DNA from: Burkholderia sp. Bp9142
GTDB taxonomy: Bacteria; Pseudomonadota; Gammaproteobacteria; Burkholderiales; Burkholderiaceae
Direction of reading: 5' to 3'
Assembly (NCBI RefSeq): GCF_003853415.1
Contig: NZ_QTPP01000029.1
Location: forward strand, 39,184-103,183
DNA length: 64,000 nucleotides
Under the pieces are notes generated by a model. It saw nothing but the letters and a program-made list of their open reading frames with translations, had not been told where the DNA came from and searched no databases. The number at the start of each line of letters is the position of its first letter. Positions within the stretch are counted from its first letter, which is position 1. The position numbers and the translations under genes were made by a program. Of the stretch, positions 1 to 7,952 are shown piece after piece.

Positions 1-1603
1 GCATGTTGAAGCCTTCCGCCAGCGGGCCGAAGCCGTGCCAGTGGTCGTTCGGCTTCAGCATCCAGTCCTCGCGCGAACCGATGCCTTCTTCCGACAAGTC
101 GTCCGGGCCCCACACGCTGAAGAACCAGTCGTCGCCGTACTCGGCGTCGACCTTGCGCATCGCGCGGCGGAAGTCGATCGCCTCGGCGATCGACTCCTCG
201 ACGAGCGCGGTGCCGCCCGGCGGCTCCATCATCGCGGCCGCGACGTCGCACGACGCGATGATCGCGTACTGCGGGCTCGTCGACGTGTGCATCAGGTACG
301 CCTCGTTGAAGCGGTGCTTGTCGAACGTGCGGTTCTCGGAATCCTGCACGACGATCTGCGAGGCCTGCGAAATGCCCGCGAGCAGCTTGTGCGTCGAGTG
401 CGTCGCGAACACGAGCGCGCCCGTGCGCGGGCGGCCGTCGCCGATCGCGTGCATGTCGCGGTAGAAGTCGTGGAACGTCGCGTGCGGCAGCCATGCTTCG
501 TCGAAGTGCAGCGTGTCGAGCAGGTCGCCGAGCAGGTCCTTGATCATCTCGACGTTGTAGACGACGCCGTCGTACGTGCTCTGCGTGATCGTCAGGATGC
601 GCGGCTTCATCTCCGGGTTCTGGCGCATCGCCTCGCGCGCGAACGGATTCGCCTCGATCTTCTTGCGGATGTTCTCCGGCTTGAATTCGTCGCGCGGGAT
701 CGGCCCGATGATGCCGAAGTGGTTGCGCGTCGGCGTGAGGAACACCGGGATCGCGCCCGTCATCGTGATCGCGTGCAGGATCGACTTGTGGCAGTTGCGG
801 TCGACCAGCACGATGTCGCCCGGTGCGACCGTCGCGTGCCAGACGATCTTGTTCGACGTCGACGTGCCGTTGGTCACGAAGAACAAATGGTCCGCGCTGA
901 AGATGCGCGCGGCATTGCGCTCGGACGCCGCGACCGGGCCCGTGTGGTCGAGCAGCTGGCCGAGTTCGTCGACCGCGTTGCAGACGTCCGCGCGCAGCAT
1001 GTTCTCGCCGAAGAACTGGTGGAACATCTGGCCGAGCGGGTTCTTCAGGAACGCGACGCCGCCCGAGTGGCCCGGGCAGTGCCACGAGTACGAGCCTTCG
1101 TCCGCGTACTTCACCAGCTCCTTGAAGAACGGCGGCGCGAGCGAGTCGAGATAGACCTTCGCCTCGCGGATGATGTGGCGCGCGACGAACTCCGGCGTGT
1201 CCTCGAACATGTGGATGAAGCCGTGCAGTTCGCGCAGGATGTCGTTCGGCAGATGGCGCGACGTGCGCGTCTCGCCGTACAGGAAGATCGGGATGTCCGC
1301 GTTGCGGCGGCGCACTTCGGTGACGAACGCGCGCAGCTCGATGATCGCGGTCGCCAGCTCGGGCAGCTCGCCGTCCGGGCCCGTCTCGCCGAGCATGAGT
1401 TCGTCGTCGTCGATCGACAGGATGAAGCACGACGCGCGGCTCGATTGCTGCGCGAACGACGTCAGATCGCCGTAGCTCGTGAGGCCGAGGACTTCGACGC
1501 CCTCCTTCTCGATCGCTTCGGCCAACGCCCGGATGCCGGAGCCCGAGATGTTCTCGGAGCGGAAATCTTCGTCGATGATGACGACGGGGAAACGAAACTT
1601 CAT
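1..1603 (-). CDS. Orn/Lys/Arg decarboxylase, 3' end cut by the window
   Basis: PLP-dependent decarboxylase of the large prokaryotic ornithine/lysine/arginine family, making a polyamine or its precursor from a basic amino acid. The first 534 residues are present and about 200 C-terminal residues lie outside the window. Residues 1-130 form the receiver-like wing domain (starts MKFRFPVVIIDED). The PLP-binding core follows: HFDEAW near 363-368 holds the cofactor aspartate and SATHSTHK-type sequence ending at Lys403 is the Schiff-base site. The ATG at 1603 has GGAG just upstream. dcd lies 81 bases upstream on the same strand, so co-transcription is possible. Substrate choice cannot be read from this part; ornithine is my guess because Burkholderia carries such an enzyme. 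Confidence 0.93.
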   Translation of the reverse strand, partial: MKFRFPVVIIDEDFRSENISGSGIRALAEAIEKEGVEVLGLTSYGDLTSFAQQSSRASCFILSIDDDELMLGETGPDGELPELATAIIELRAFVTEVRRRNADIPIFLYGETRTSRHLPNDILRELHGFIHMFEDTPEFVARHIIREAKVYLDSLAPPFFKELVKYADEGSYSWHCPGHSGGVAFLKNPLGQMFHQFFGENMLRADVCNAVDELGQLLDHTGPVAASERNAARIFSADHLFFVTNGTSTSNKIVWHATVAPGDIVLVDRNCHKSILHAITMTGAIPVFLTPTRNHFGIIGPIPRDEFKPENIRKKIEANPFAREAMRQNPEMKPRILTITQSTYDGVVYNVEMIKDLLGDLLDTLHFDEAWLPHATFHDFYRDMHAIGDGRPRTGALVFATHSTHKLLAGISQASQIVVQDSENRTFDKHRFNEAYLMHTSTSPQYAIIASCDVAAAMMEPPGGTALVEESIAEAIDFRRAMRKVDAEYGDDWFFSVWGPDDLSEEGIGSREDWMLKPNDHWHGFGPLAEGFNM

Positions 1604-1684
1604 GGGCGATTCTCCAAAAAGAACGACCGCGGCGCGTCACGCGCAGCGGTCACCCGGAAACCGGTGAGACGTTATGCAACCAGA

Positions 1685-2254
1685 TCAGGTTTTCGGCAGC
1701 GTGACACCGCGCTGACCCTGATACTTGCCGCCGCGATCGGCGTACGACACATCGCACACTTCGTCGCTTTCGAAGAACAGCACCTGCGCGACACCTTCGT
1801 TCGCGTAGATCTTCGCGGGCAGCGGCGTGGTATTCGAGAATTCCAGCGTGACGTAGCCTTCCCACTCGGGTTCGAACGGCGTCACGTTGACGATGATCCC
1901 GCAGCGCGCGTACGTCGACTTGCCGAGGCAGACCGTCAGCACGGTGCGCGGGATGCGGAAATATTCGACGGTGCGTGCCAGCGCGAACGAGTTCGGCGGG
2001 ATGATGCACACGTCGCCCTTGAAATCGACAAACGAACCCTCGTCGAAGTTCTTCGGATCGACGATCGTCGAGTTGATGTTCGTGAAGATCTTGAATTCGT
2101 CCGCGCAGCGGATGTCGTAGCCGTAGCTCGACGTGCCGTAGCTGACGATCCGGCGGCCGTCCTCGGACGCGCGAACCTGATCGGGCACGAACGGCTCGAT
2201 CATCTTGTGCTCTTCGGCCATGCGCCGAATCCACTTGTCGGACTTGATGCTCAT
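1685..2254 (-). CDS. dcd: dCTP deaminase
   Basis: Deaminates dCTP to dUTP, feeding dTMP synthesis through dUTPase; cytosolic homotrimer. The 189-residue length matches the family. The phosphate-binding stretch [10 protein letters not shown] is at 111-120 and the catalytic glutamate is Glu138 in TLEFSN. The ATG at 2254 has GGAGG five bases upstream. The gene is preceded by a structured leader of about 230 bases and followed by the decarboxylase on the same strand. Confidence 0.97.
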
Positions 2255-2296
2255 GCCAGCCTCCGCCGGGCCGTCCCAAGGGCGTAGCAGGGAATT

Positions 2297-2348
2297 CGCA
2301 GAGCATCGCTCTGCGCCTGCGCAGCCGGCCGGCTTTGCAAAGCCGGCC
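2297..2348. repeat. Hairpin plus perfect palindrome in the dcd leader
   Basis: Two inverted repeats lie in the gap 2255-2521 between sodC-like and dcd. The first is an 8-bp stem CGCAGAGC/GCTCTGCG with a 3-base loop (2297-2315). The second is a 22-bp perfect palindrome, GGCCGGCTTTG followed by its complement (2327-2348). Neither has a T-tract, so neither is a simple terminator. A TAAAAT box on the minus strand at 2485-2490 could start a dcd transcript carrying both in its 5' leader. A 52-codon minus-strand frame also runs through here, but I see no family match and treat it as non-coding. Confidence 0.5.
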
Positions 2349-2521
2349 GTGGGCGGCTGGCCGTCCCGTCGGGGGACAGCGAACGAAGTGAGCGTTGGGG
2401 TCGTTTCATATCGGGGCGCCTGGAAACGCTGCGTGACAGTCGGTGAGGGCCGCTCGCGCGAGGCGGCAACCCGGAAAGGCGCACATTTTACGCGATCATC
2501 GGCCCACGCACGCGGCGGCCG

Positions 2522-3058
2522 TCAACGGATCACGCCGCAGGCGAGCGCGGGCCCCGCGCCATGCTGCGGAAACGCGGGATCGCTCGGGTCGCGATGCACC
2601 AGCGCCGAACGGTTCAGCGCGGAGCGCACGCCGTCGAGGGCCAGATCGGGCGCGACGATGAAACCGGCCGCGACGCCGTTCGCATCCGCATGGATGTTGC
2701 CGAGATCGCCGGCGACGCGCGCGCCCGCGCGCAGCCGGTCGGCGGCCGGCGCGAACACCTGGCCGGCGCTCGAGCCGTCACCCGCGTTGCAGTCGCCGCG
2801 CTCATGCACCTGCAGCGCGTGATCGCTGTTCGGCGGCAAGCCGACCAGGTTGTACGTGACCTGGACGCCGTCCGGGCGTTCGACGAACGTCACCGCGCCG
2901 CGTGCCTGCGAGCCGACGGTCGGCTGCAGTTGCGCGTCGGCGCGCTTTTCGTGCGACGAGGAAAAGGAGGTACAGCCGGCCAGCAGGCCCAGCGCGGCGG
3001 CGGCCAGCAGCGCGCGCCGCGCGCGGCCGGCGCGCACGCCGTGATGTCGTTGGTTCAT
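2522..3058 (-). CDS. SodC-like lipoprotein lacking most metal ligands
   Basis: Cu/Zn superoxide dismutase fold, 178 residues, with a lipoprotein signal peptide (lipobox LLAGC, Cys29). The fold is recognised from PPNSDHALQVHERGDC (75-90), the GDLGN loop (117-121), SALVH (151-155) and the C-terminal ACGVIR. Aligned to E. coli SodC by eye, the first copper histidine is Gln83, the bridging histidine is Val101, a zinc histidine is Val115, the remaining zinc histidine has no counterpart, and the active-site arginine before ACGVI is Ala171. The second copper histidine (His85), the zinc aspartate (Asp118), the last copper histidine (His155) and both disulfide cysteines (90, 174) remain. Normal dismutase activity is therefore doubtful. 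The start at 3058 was chosen over longer frames because it yields a proper signal peptide. Confidence 0.85.
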   Translation of the reverse strand: MNQRHHGVRAGRARRALLAAAALGLLAGCTSFSSSHEKRADAQLQPTVGSQARGAVTFVERPDGVQVTYNLVGLPPNSDHALQVHERGDCNAGDGSSAGQVFAPAADRLRAGARVAGDLGNIHADANGVAAGFIVAPDLALDGVRSALNRSALVHRDPSDPAFPQHGAGPALACGVIR

Positions 3059-3191
3059 TCGATCCTCATGCCGGCTGGCGGCCGTTTGACACGGCGGCCA
3101 TGCCGGGCGGGTAAAGGGACCCGGGAAAAGTCGCCATGATACCGCGCCTCGCGACGCCGTAAACAGCGTGAGGCCCCGCCCCGCAAGGGTT

Positions 3192-4283
3192 TTACGTATT
3201 TTGAACAACGATCGACGGGAACTTCGACGTCATGTCGCGCGCGCGCTCGGCGATCGCCAGCGCGACCCCGCGCGCGATGTCGCGGTAACGCCGCGCCAGT
3301 GCGCCCTCCGGATCGGCCGCGACCGTCGGCGTGCCGCCGTCGGCGCGCTCGCGGATCGCGATGTCGAGCGGCAGGCTGCCGAGCACGTTCACGCCGTAGT
3401 CCTGCGCCATCCGCTCGGCACCGCCCGCGCCGAAGATGTGCTCCTCGTGGCCGCAGTTCGAGCAGATGTGAATGCTCATGTTCTCGACGATGCCGAGGAT
3501 CGGAATCCCGACCTTCTCGAACATCTTCAGGCCCTTCTTCGCGTCGAGCAGCGCGATGTCCTGCGGCGTCGTCACGATCACGGCGCCGGTCACCGGCACG
3601 CGCTGCGCGAGCGTGAGCTGGATGTCGCCCGTGCCCGGCGGCATGTCGACGATCAGGTAGTCGAGCTCGCGCCAGTTGGTCTGCCGCAGCAACTGCTCGA
3701 GCGCCGACGTCGCCATCGGACCGCGCCACACCATCGGGTTGTCTTCCTCGATCAGGAAGCCGATCGAGTTCGCCTGCAGCCCGTGGCCGACCAGCGGGTT
3801 CATCGACTGGTTGTCCGGCGACTCGGGGCGCTGGCCGTGAATGCCGAGCATGGTCGGCAGCGACGGGCCGTAGATGTCGGCGTCGAGAATGCCGACCGAC
3901 GCGCCTTCCGCGGCGAGCGCGAGCGCGAGGTTGACGGCCGTCGTGCTCTTGCCGACGCCGCCCTTGCCCGACGCGACCGCGACAATGTTCTTCACGTTCG
4001 GCAGCAGCTTCACGCCGCGCTGCACCGTGTGCGCGACGATCTCCTGCGACACGGTGACACGTGCATCGCGCACGCCCGGCACGGCCTTCAGCGCATCGGC
4101 GATGCGCGCGCGCACGTCGTCGTGCTGGCTGCGCGCGGGATAGCCGAGCACCACGTCGACCACCACGGCGTCGCCGTCGATCGCGACGTTGCGCACGCCC
4201 TTGTTCGCCGCGTACGGACGGCCGGTGTTGGGGTCGACGACAGCCGCCAGCGCGGCGTCGACTTGTGCCCGGTCAATGCTCAT
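3192..4283 (-). CDS. apbC: Mrp/ApbC iron-sulfur carrier P-loop ATPase
   Basis: Mrp/NBP35-family ATPase that holds and transfers [4Fe-4S] clusters to apoproteins in the cytosol. 363 residues: an N-terminal MIP18/DUF59-type domain (about 5-85), then a deviant Walker A motif SGKGGVGKST at 105-114, and the cluster-bridging CSNC pair (Cys274, Cys277). The start at 4283 (MSIDRAQ) gives the usual family length; a frame running 33 codons further upstream has no homologous look. It is divergent from the OmpA-family lipoprotein gene. Confidence 0.95.
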   Translation of the reverse strand: MSIDRAQVDAALAAVVDPNTGRPYAANKGVRNVAIDGDAVVVDVVLGYPARSQHDDVRARIADALKAVPGVRDARVTVSQEIVAHTVQRGVKLLPNVKNIVAVASGKGGVGKSTTAVNLALALAAEGASVGILDADIYGPSLPTMLGIHGQRPESPDNQSMNPLVGHGLQANSIGFLIEEDNPMVWRGPMATSALEQLLRQTNWRELDYLIVDMPPGTGDIQLTLAQRVPVTGAVIVTTPQDIALLDAKKGLKMFEKVGIPILGIVENMSIHICSNCGHEEHIFGAGGAERMAQDYGVNVLGSLPLDIAIRERADGGTPTVAADPEGALARRYRDIARGVALAIAERARDMTSKFPSIVVQNT

Positions 4284-4453
4284 CGAAACTCCGTGAAAAC
4301 GTTTTTCTCTCGCGCAAACGTCAAAAAATATCAAATTACGCAGCGAAAATCGGGAAAAGTGAAAGAATCTGTTGCACGCCATTGCGCGAACGCGCGCGGC
4401 GGCGCAATCTTCGCGTGCGGCATGCTATGGGGCCAAATGGGCCACCATCCGCC

Positions 4454-4635
4454 TATATTGTAGAGGCTGACGCGTCACCCTGTCCGGAACAGCCACGCTG
4501 GCGAACGGGGCATGCGGCCGCCTCGGCGGCTGCCGCGAGCACGGGCCTGCCCTCCTTTTTCGGGCGCCCGTGCAGGGAGCCGTAACTGTTGTTTGTCGTC
4601 GTTGTCGACTCGTTCAACCAAGAGAGGAATCCAAG
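4454..4635 (+). promoter_or_regulatory. Probable promoter and hairpin-bearing 5' leader of the OmpA-type lipoprotein gene
   Basis: The 352-base gap 4284-4635 separates two divergent genes. A TATATT box at 4454-4459 would start a leader of about 170 bases. Inside it, GCACGGGC (4539-4546) pairs with GCCCGTGC (4566-4573), extended by GCCC/GGGC (4549-4552 with 4562-4565), around a pyrimidine loop TCCTTTTTC. The loop could pair with the AGAGAGGAA ribosome-binding region at 4621-4629. The promoter call is weak because I see no good -35 box. The stem itself is clear. Confidence 0.45.
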
Positions 4636-5277
4636 ATGAACATGAAAATCGCGACCCGCTTGTCCGTCTTCGCATTGGCCGGCGCCTTGCTGGCAGGCTG
4701 CGCCACGCAGCAAGGCAGCAACACGGCCGTCGGCACCGGCGCGGGTGCGGCGCTGGGCGCGGGTATCGGCGCACTGGCCGGTGGCGGCAAGGGCGCGGCG
4801 ATCGGCGCGGGCGTCGGCGCCCTGGTGGGCGGCGTGACGGGCTACAACTGGCAAGCGATCAAGAACAAGCTCGCGCCGTCGGCAGCGAAGACGGGTACGC
4901 AAGTGACCGAGCAGCCGGACGGCTCGCTGAAGCTGAACGTGCCGAGCTCGGTCACGTTCGCGACGAACCAGTACACGATCACGCCGGCCTTCACGCCGCT
5001 GCTGAACGACCTGGCGACGACGCTGAACCAGAACCCGCAAGTGACGGCCTCGGTCGTCGGCTACACGGACAGCACCGGCTCGGCGCAGCTGAACCAGACG
5101 CTGTCGCAGAACCGTGCGCAGAGCGTCGTGAACGCGCTCGCGCAGCGCGGCGTCGCCGGCGGCCGCCTGTCGGCACAGGGCATGGGCCCGTCGAACCCGA
5201 TCGCGGACAACGCGACCGAAGCCGGCCGCGCACAGAACCGCCGCGTCGAGATCTACCTGCGCGCGGCGCAACAGTAA
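4636..5277 (+). CDS. OmpA-family peptidoglycan-associated lipoprotein with glycine-zipper segment
   Basis: Outer-membrane lipoprotein of 213 residues. The signal peptide ends in the lipobox LLAGC (Cys22). Residues 33-75 form a glycine-zipper membrane segment rich in GAGxGAL repeats. Residues 100-213 are an OmpA-like peptidoglycan-binding domain whose C-terminal part (NPIADN...AQNRRVEIYL) carries the conserved Asp and Arg contacts for diaminopimelate. The role is most likely tethering the outer membrane to the wall. The ATG at 4636 follows AGAGAGGAA at good spacing. Similar YiaD-like proteins exist, so the exact subfamily is open. Confidence 0.93.
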   Translation: MNMKIATRLSVFALAGALLAGCATQQGSNTAVGTGAGAALGAGIGALAGGGKGAAIGAGVGALVGGVTGYNWQAIKNKLAPSAAKTGTQVTEQPDGSLKLNVPSSVTFATNQYTITPAFTPLLNDLATTLNQNPQVTASVVGYTDSTGSAQLNQTLSQNRAQSVVNALAQRGVAGGRLSAQGMGPSNPIADNATEAGRAQNRRVEIYLRAAQQ

Positions 5278-5321
5278 GCATCGCATCGACAGGGAACGGG
5301 GGCGCGTGCCGGACGCACGGC

Positions 5322-5346
5322 CCCGCCGCACAAGGCTTGCGGCGGG
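5322..5346. repeat. 9-bp GC-rich stem-loop after the OmpA-type gene
   Basis: CCCGCCGCA (5322-5330) pairs perfectly with TGCGGCGGG (5338-5346) around a 7-base loop, 45 bases after the stop codon of the lipoprotein gene. The run of T comes only about 20 bases later, so it is a poor intrinsic terminator and more likely a 3'-end stabilising or pausing stem. A 16-base A/T palindrome with TCGA ends follows at 5359-5374. Confidence 0.55.
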
Positions 5347-5459
5347 ACCGGTAACAAATCGAAAAATTTTTCGAACTTCTGCCGCGGGCCGTGGTCTCTC
5401 TTTACGGTACGCGGCTGGCGCTGCCGGCGCGTCACCATTCTCCTCTTGTCGTTGTTGCT

Positions 5460-5488
5460 CCGGGGCCGTATCCGCCCCGGTTTTTTTT
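5460..5488 (+). terminator. Strong intrinsic terminator with no gene directly upstream
   Basis: A perfect 7-bp stem CCGGGGC/GCCCCGG with a 7-base loop is followed at once by eight T (5481-5488). It lies 183 bases past the OmpA-type stop and about 165 bases before metG, so it ends either a long 3' tail of the lipoprotein mRNA or a short intergenic transcript. It is oriented for the plus strand only. Confidence 0.85.
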
Positions 5489-5653
5489 GCCCGCGAAAAT
5501 TGTGCTGCATTGCAGCATGACGTTGCCTGGCATGCCGCCCCGACGGCCCCGCCCGTTCCGGCGCCCGATCCATGGCGCCCGCCCCGACTGGCCGGCCCGC
5601 GCCCCTGCTAGAATCGCAGTTTCCGTCGTTTCCGCCGTTCTTCTACAGACCCT

Positions 5654-7816
5654 ATGTCCGCATCCGACCTCACTTCCGTGCAGGCCGCGGCGCCGCAAGG
5701 CAGCCGCCAGATCCTCGTTACGTCCGCACTGCCCTATGCCAACGGCCAGATCCACATCGGCCACCTGGTCGAGTACATCCAGACCGACATCTGGGTGCGG
5801 ACGCTGCGAATGCACGGCCACGAGGTCTACTACATCGGCGCCGACGACACGCACGGCACGCCGGTCATGCTGCGCGCGGAGAAGGAAGGCCTCACGCCGA
5901 AGCAGCTGATCGACCGCGTGTGGACCGAGCACAAGCGCGACTTCGACAGCTTCGGCGTGTCGTTCGACAATTTCTACTCGACCGACTCGGACGAGAACCG
6001 CGTGCTGAGCGAGAACATCTACCTCGCGCTGAAGGAAAACGACCTGATCGCCGAGCGCGAGATCGAGCAGGCGTACGACCCGGTCAAGGAAATGTTCCTG
6101 CCGGACCGCTTCATCAAGGGCGAGTGCCCGAAGTGCCACGCGAAGGACCAGTACGGCGACAACTGCGAAGTGTGCGGCTCGACCTACCTGCCGACCGAAC
6201 TGCTGAACCCGTATTCGGTGGTGTCGGGCGCGACGCCGGTGCGCAAGACGTCCAAGCACTACTTCTTCCGCCTGTCCGACCCGCGCTGCGAGTCGTTCCT
6301 GCGCGAATGGGTCAGCGGCCTCGCACAGCCCGAAGCCACCAACAAGATGCGCGAATGGCTCGGCGACGCCGGTGAAGCCAGGCTCGCCGACTGGGACATC
6401 TCGCGCGACGCGCCGTACTTCGGCTTCGAGATCCCGGGCGCGCCCGGCAAGTACTTCTACGTGTGGCTCGACGCGCCGGTCGGCTACTACGCGAGCTTCA
6501 AGAACCTGTGCGACCGCAAGGGCATCGACTTCGACGCGTGGATCCGCGCGGGCTCGACCGCCGAGCAGTACCACTTCATCGGCAAGGACATCCTGTACTT
6601 CCACACGCTGTTCTGGCCGGCGATGCTCGAGTTCTCGGGCCATCGCACGCCGACCAACGTGTTCGCGCACGGCTTCCTGACGGTCGACGGCGCGAAGATG
6701 TCGAAGTCGCGCGGCACGTTCATCACCGCACAAAGCTACATCGACACGGGCCTGAACCCCGAATGGCTGCGTTACTACTTCGCCGCGAAGCTGAACGCGA
6801 CGATGGAAGACATCGACCTGAACCTCGACGACTTCCAGGCGCGCGTGAACAGCGACCTCGTCGGCAAGTACGTGAACATCGCGAGCCGCGCGGCCGGCTT
6901 CCTGATCAAGCGTTTCGACGGCCGCGTGCAGGACAGCGCGATGAACCATCCGCTCGTCACGAAGCTGCGCGATGCGATCCCCGCGATCGCCGCGCACTAC
7001 GAAGCGCGCGAATACAGCCGCGCGCTGCGCCAGACGATGGAACTCGCTGACGAAGTGAACGCGTACGTCGACGGCGCGAAGCCGTGGGAACTCGCGAAGG
7101 ATCCTGCCAACGCGGTCGCGCTGCACGAAACCTGCAGCGTGAGCCTCGAGGCGTTCCGCCTGCTGTCGCTCGCGCTGAAGCCGGTGATGCCGCGCGTAGC
7201 CGAAGCCGTCGAGGCCTTCTTCGGGATCGCGCCGCTCGCGTGGGCCGATGCCGCGAAGCCGCTGTCGTCGGCGCAGCCGATCAAGGCGTACCAGCACCTG
7301 ATGACGCGTGTCGATCCGAAGCAGGTCGACGCGCTGCTCGCCGCGAACCGCGATTCGCTGCAGGCCGACGCCGCCGGCGCCGCAGCCGCCGGGGCGACCG
7401 CGGCCAATGCCGCAAAGGACGCGAAGAACGCCAAGGCGAACGCAAAGGTCGCTGCCGCGAACGGCGCCGACGACGGCCCGATCTCGATCGACGATTTCGC
7501 GAAGATCGACCTGCGCATCGCGAAGATCGTCGCGTGCCAGGCCGTCGAAGGTTCGGACAAGCTGCTGCAGCTCACGCTCGACATCGGCGAGGAAAAGACC
7601 CGCAACGTGTTCTCGGGCATCAAGTCGGCCTATCAGCCCGAGCAGCTGGTCGGCAAGCTGACGGTGATGGTCGCGAACCTCGCGCCGCGCAAGATGAAGT
7701 TCGGGCTGTCCGAAGGGATGGTGCTCGCCGCGTCGGCTGCCGACGAGAAGGCCGAGCCGGGCCTCTACATCCTCGAGCCGCACAGCGGCGCGAAGCCCGG
7801 CATGCGCGTGAAGTAA
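5654..7816 (+). CDS. metG: Methionyl-tRNA synthetase
   Basis: Charges initiator and elongator tRNA-Met; cytosolic dimer. 720 residues, the long form. The class I signature HIGH is at 34-37, a zinc knuckle CPKC...CEVC lies near 157-175, and KMSKS is near 348. An alanine-rich linker (about 565-605) leads to a C-terminal Trbp111-like tRNA-binding domain (starts IDDFAKIDLRIAKIV). The ATG at 5654 is followed by a normal N-terminus, and a TAGAAT box at 5609-5614 may be its -10 element. A terminator follows directly. Confidence 0.98.
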   Translation: MSASDLTSVQAAAPQGSRQILVTSALPYANGQIHIGHLVEYIQTDIWVRTLRMHGHEVYYIGADDTHGTPVMLRAEKEGLTPKQLIDRVWTEHKRDFDSFGVSFDNFYSTDSDENRVLSENIYLALKENDLIAEREIEQAYDPVKEMFLPDRFIKGECPKCHAKDQYGDNCEVCGSTYLPTELLNPYSVVSGATPVRKTSKHYFFRLSDPRCESFLREWVSGLAQPEATNKMREWLGDAGEARLADWDISRDAPYFGFEIPGAPGKYFYVWLDAPVGYYASFKNLCDRKGIDFDAWIRAGSTAEQYHFIGKDILYFHTLFWPAMLEFSGHRTPTNVFAHGFLTVDGAKMSKSRGTFITAQSYIDTGLNPEWLRYYFAAKLNATMEDIDLNLDDFQARVNSDLVGKYVNIASRAAGFLIKRFDGRVQDSAMNHPLVTKLRDAIPAIAAHYEAREYSRALRQTMELADEVNAYVDGAKPWELAKDPANAVALHETCSVSLEAFRLLSLALKPVMPRVAEAVEAFFGIAPLAWADAAKPLSSAQPIKAYQHLMTRVDPKQVDALLAANRDSLQADAAGAAAAGATAANAAKDAKNAKANAKVAAANGADDGPISIDDFAKIDLRIAKIVACQAVEGSDKLLQLTLDIGEEKTRNVFSGIKSAYQPEQLVGKLTVMVANLAPRKMKFGLSEGMVLAASAADEKAEPGLYILEPHSGAKPGMRVK

Positions 7817-7845
7817 GCGGCACACACCGCCGCCCGCGCAGGAAG

Positions 7846-7874
7846 GCCCCGCACGATGCGTGCGGGGCTTTTTT
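7846..7874 (+). terminator. Intrinsic terminator of metG
   Basis: GCCCCGCAC pairs with GTGCGGGGC (9 bp, 5-base loop) followed by six T, 30 bases after the metG stop codon. Confidence 0.93.
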
Positions 7875-7952
7875 ACGTTCGCGCCACGGGACGCGCGACC
7901 GGACAGGCGGGCCGCGGCAACGATCCCGATGCGCGCGCGGTACGCGCCGCCA

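Noticed and set aside
35..2287. 750-codon plus-strand frame over the decarboxylase and dcd
   Set aside because: Mirror of two clear minus-strand genes.
3192..4283. ApbC as a chromosome partition ParA/MinD protein
   Set aside because: The N-terminal MIP18-type domain and the CSNC pair mark an Fe-S carrier instead.
5432..7825. 797-codon open frame opposite metG
   Set aside because: Same mirror effect; composition is the RxxR/D-rich pattern of antisense frames.
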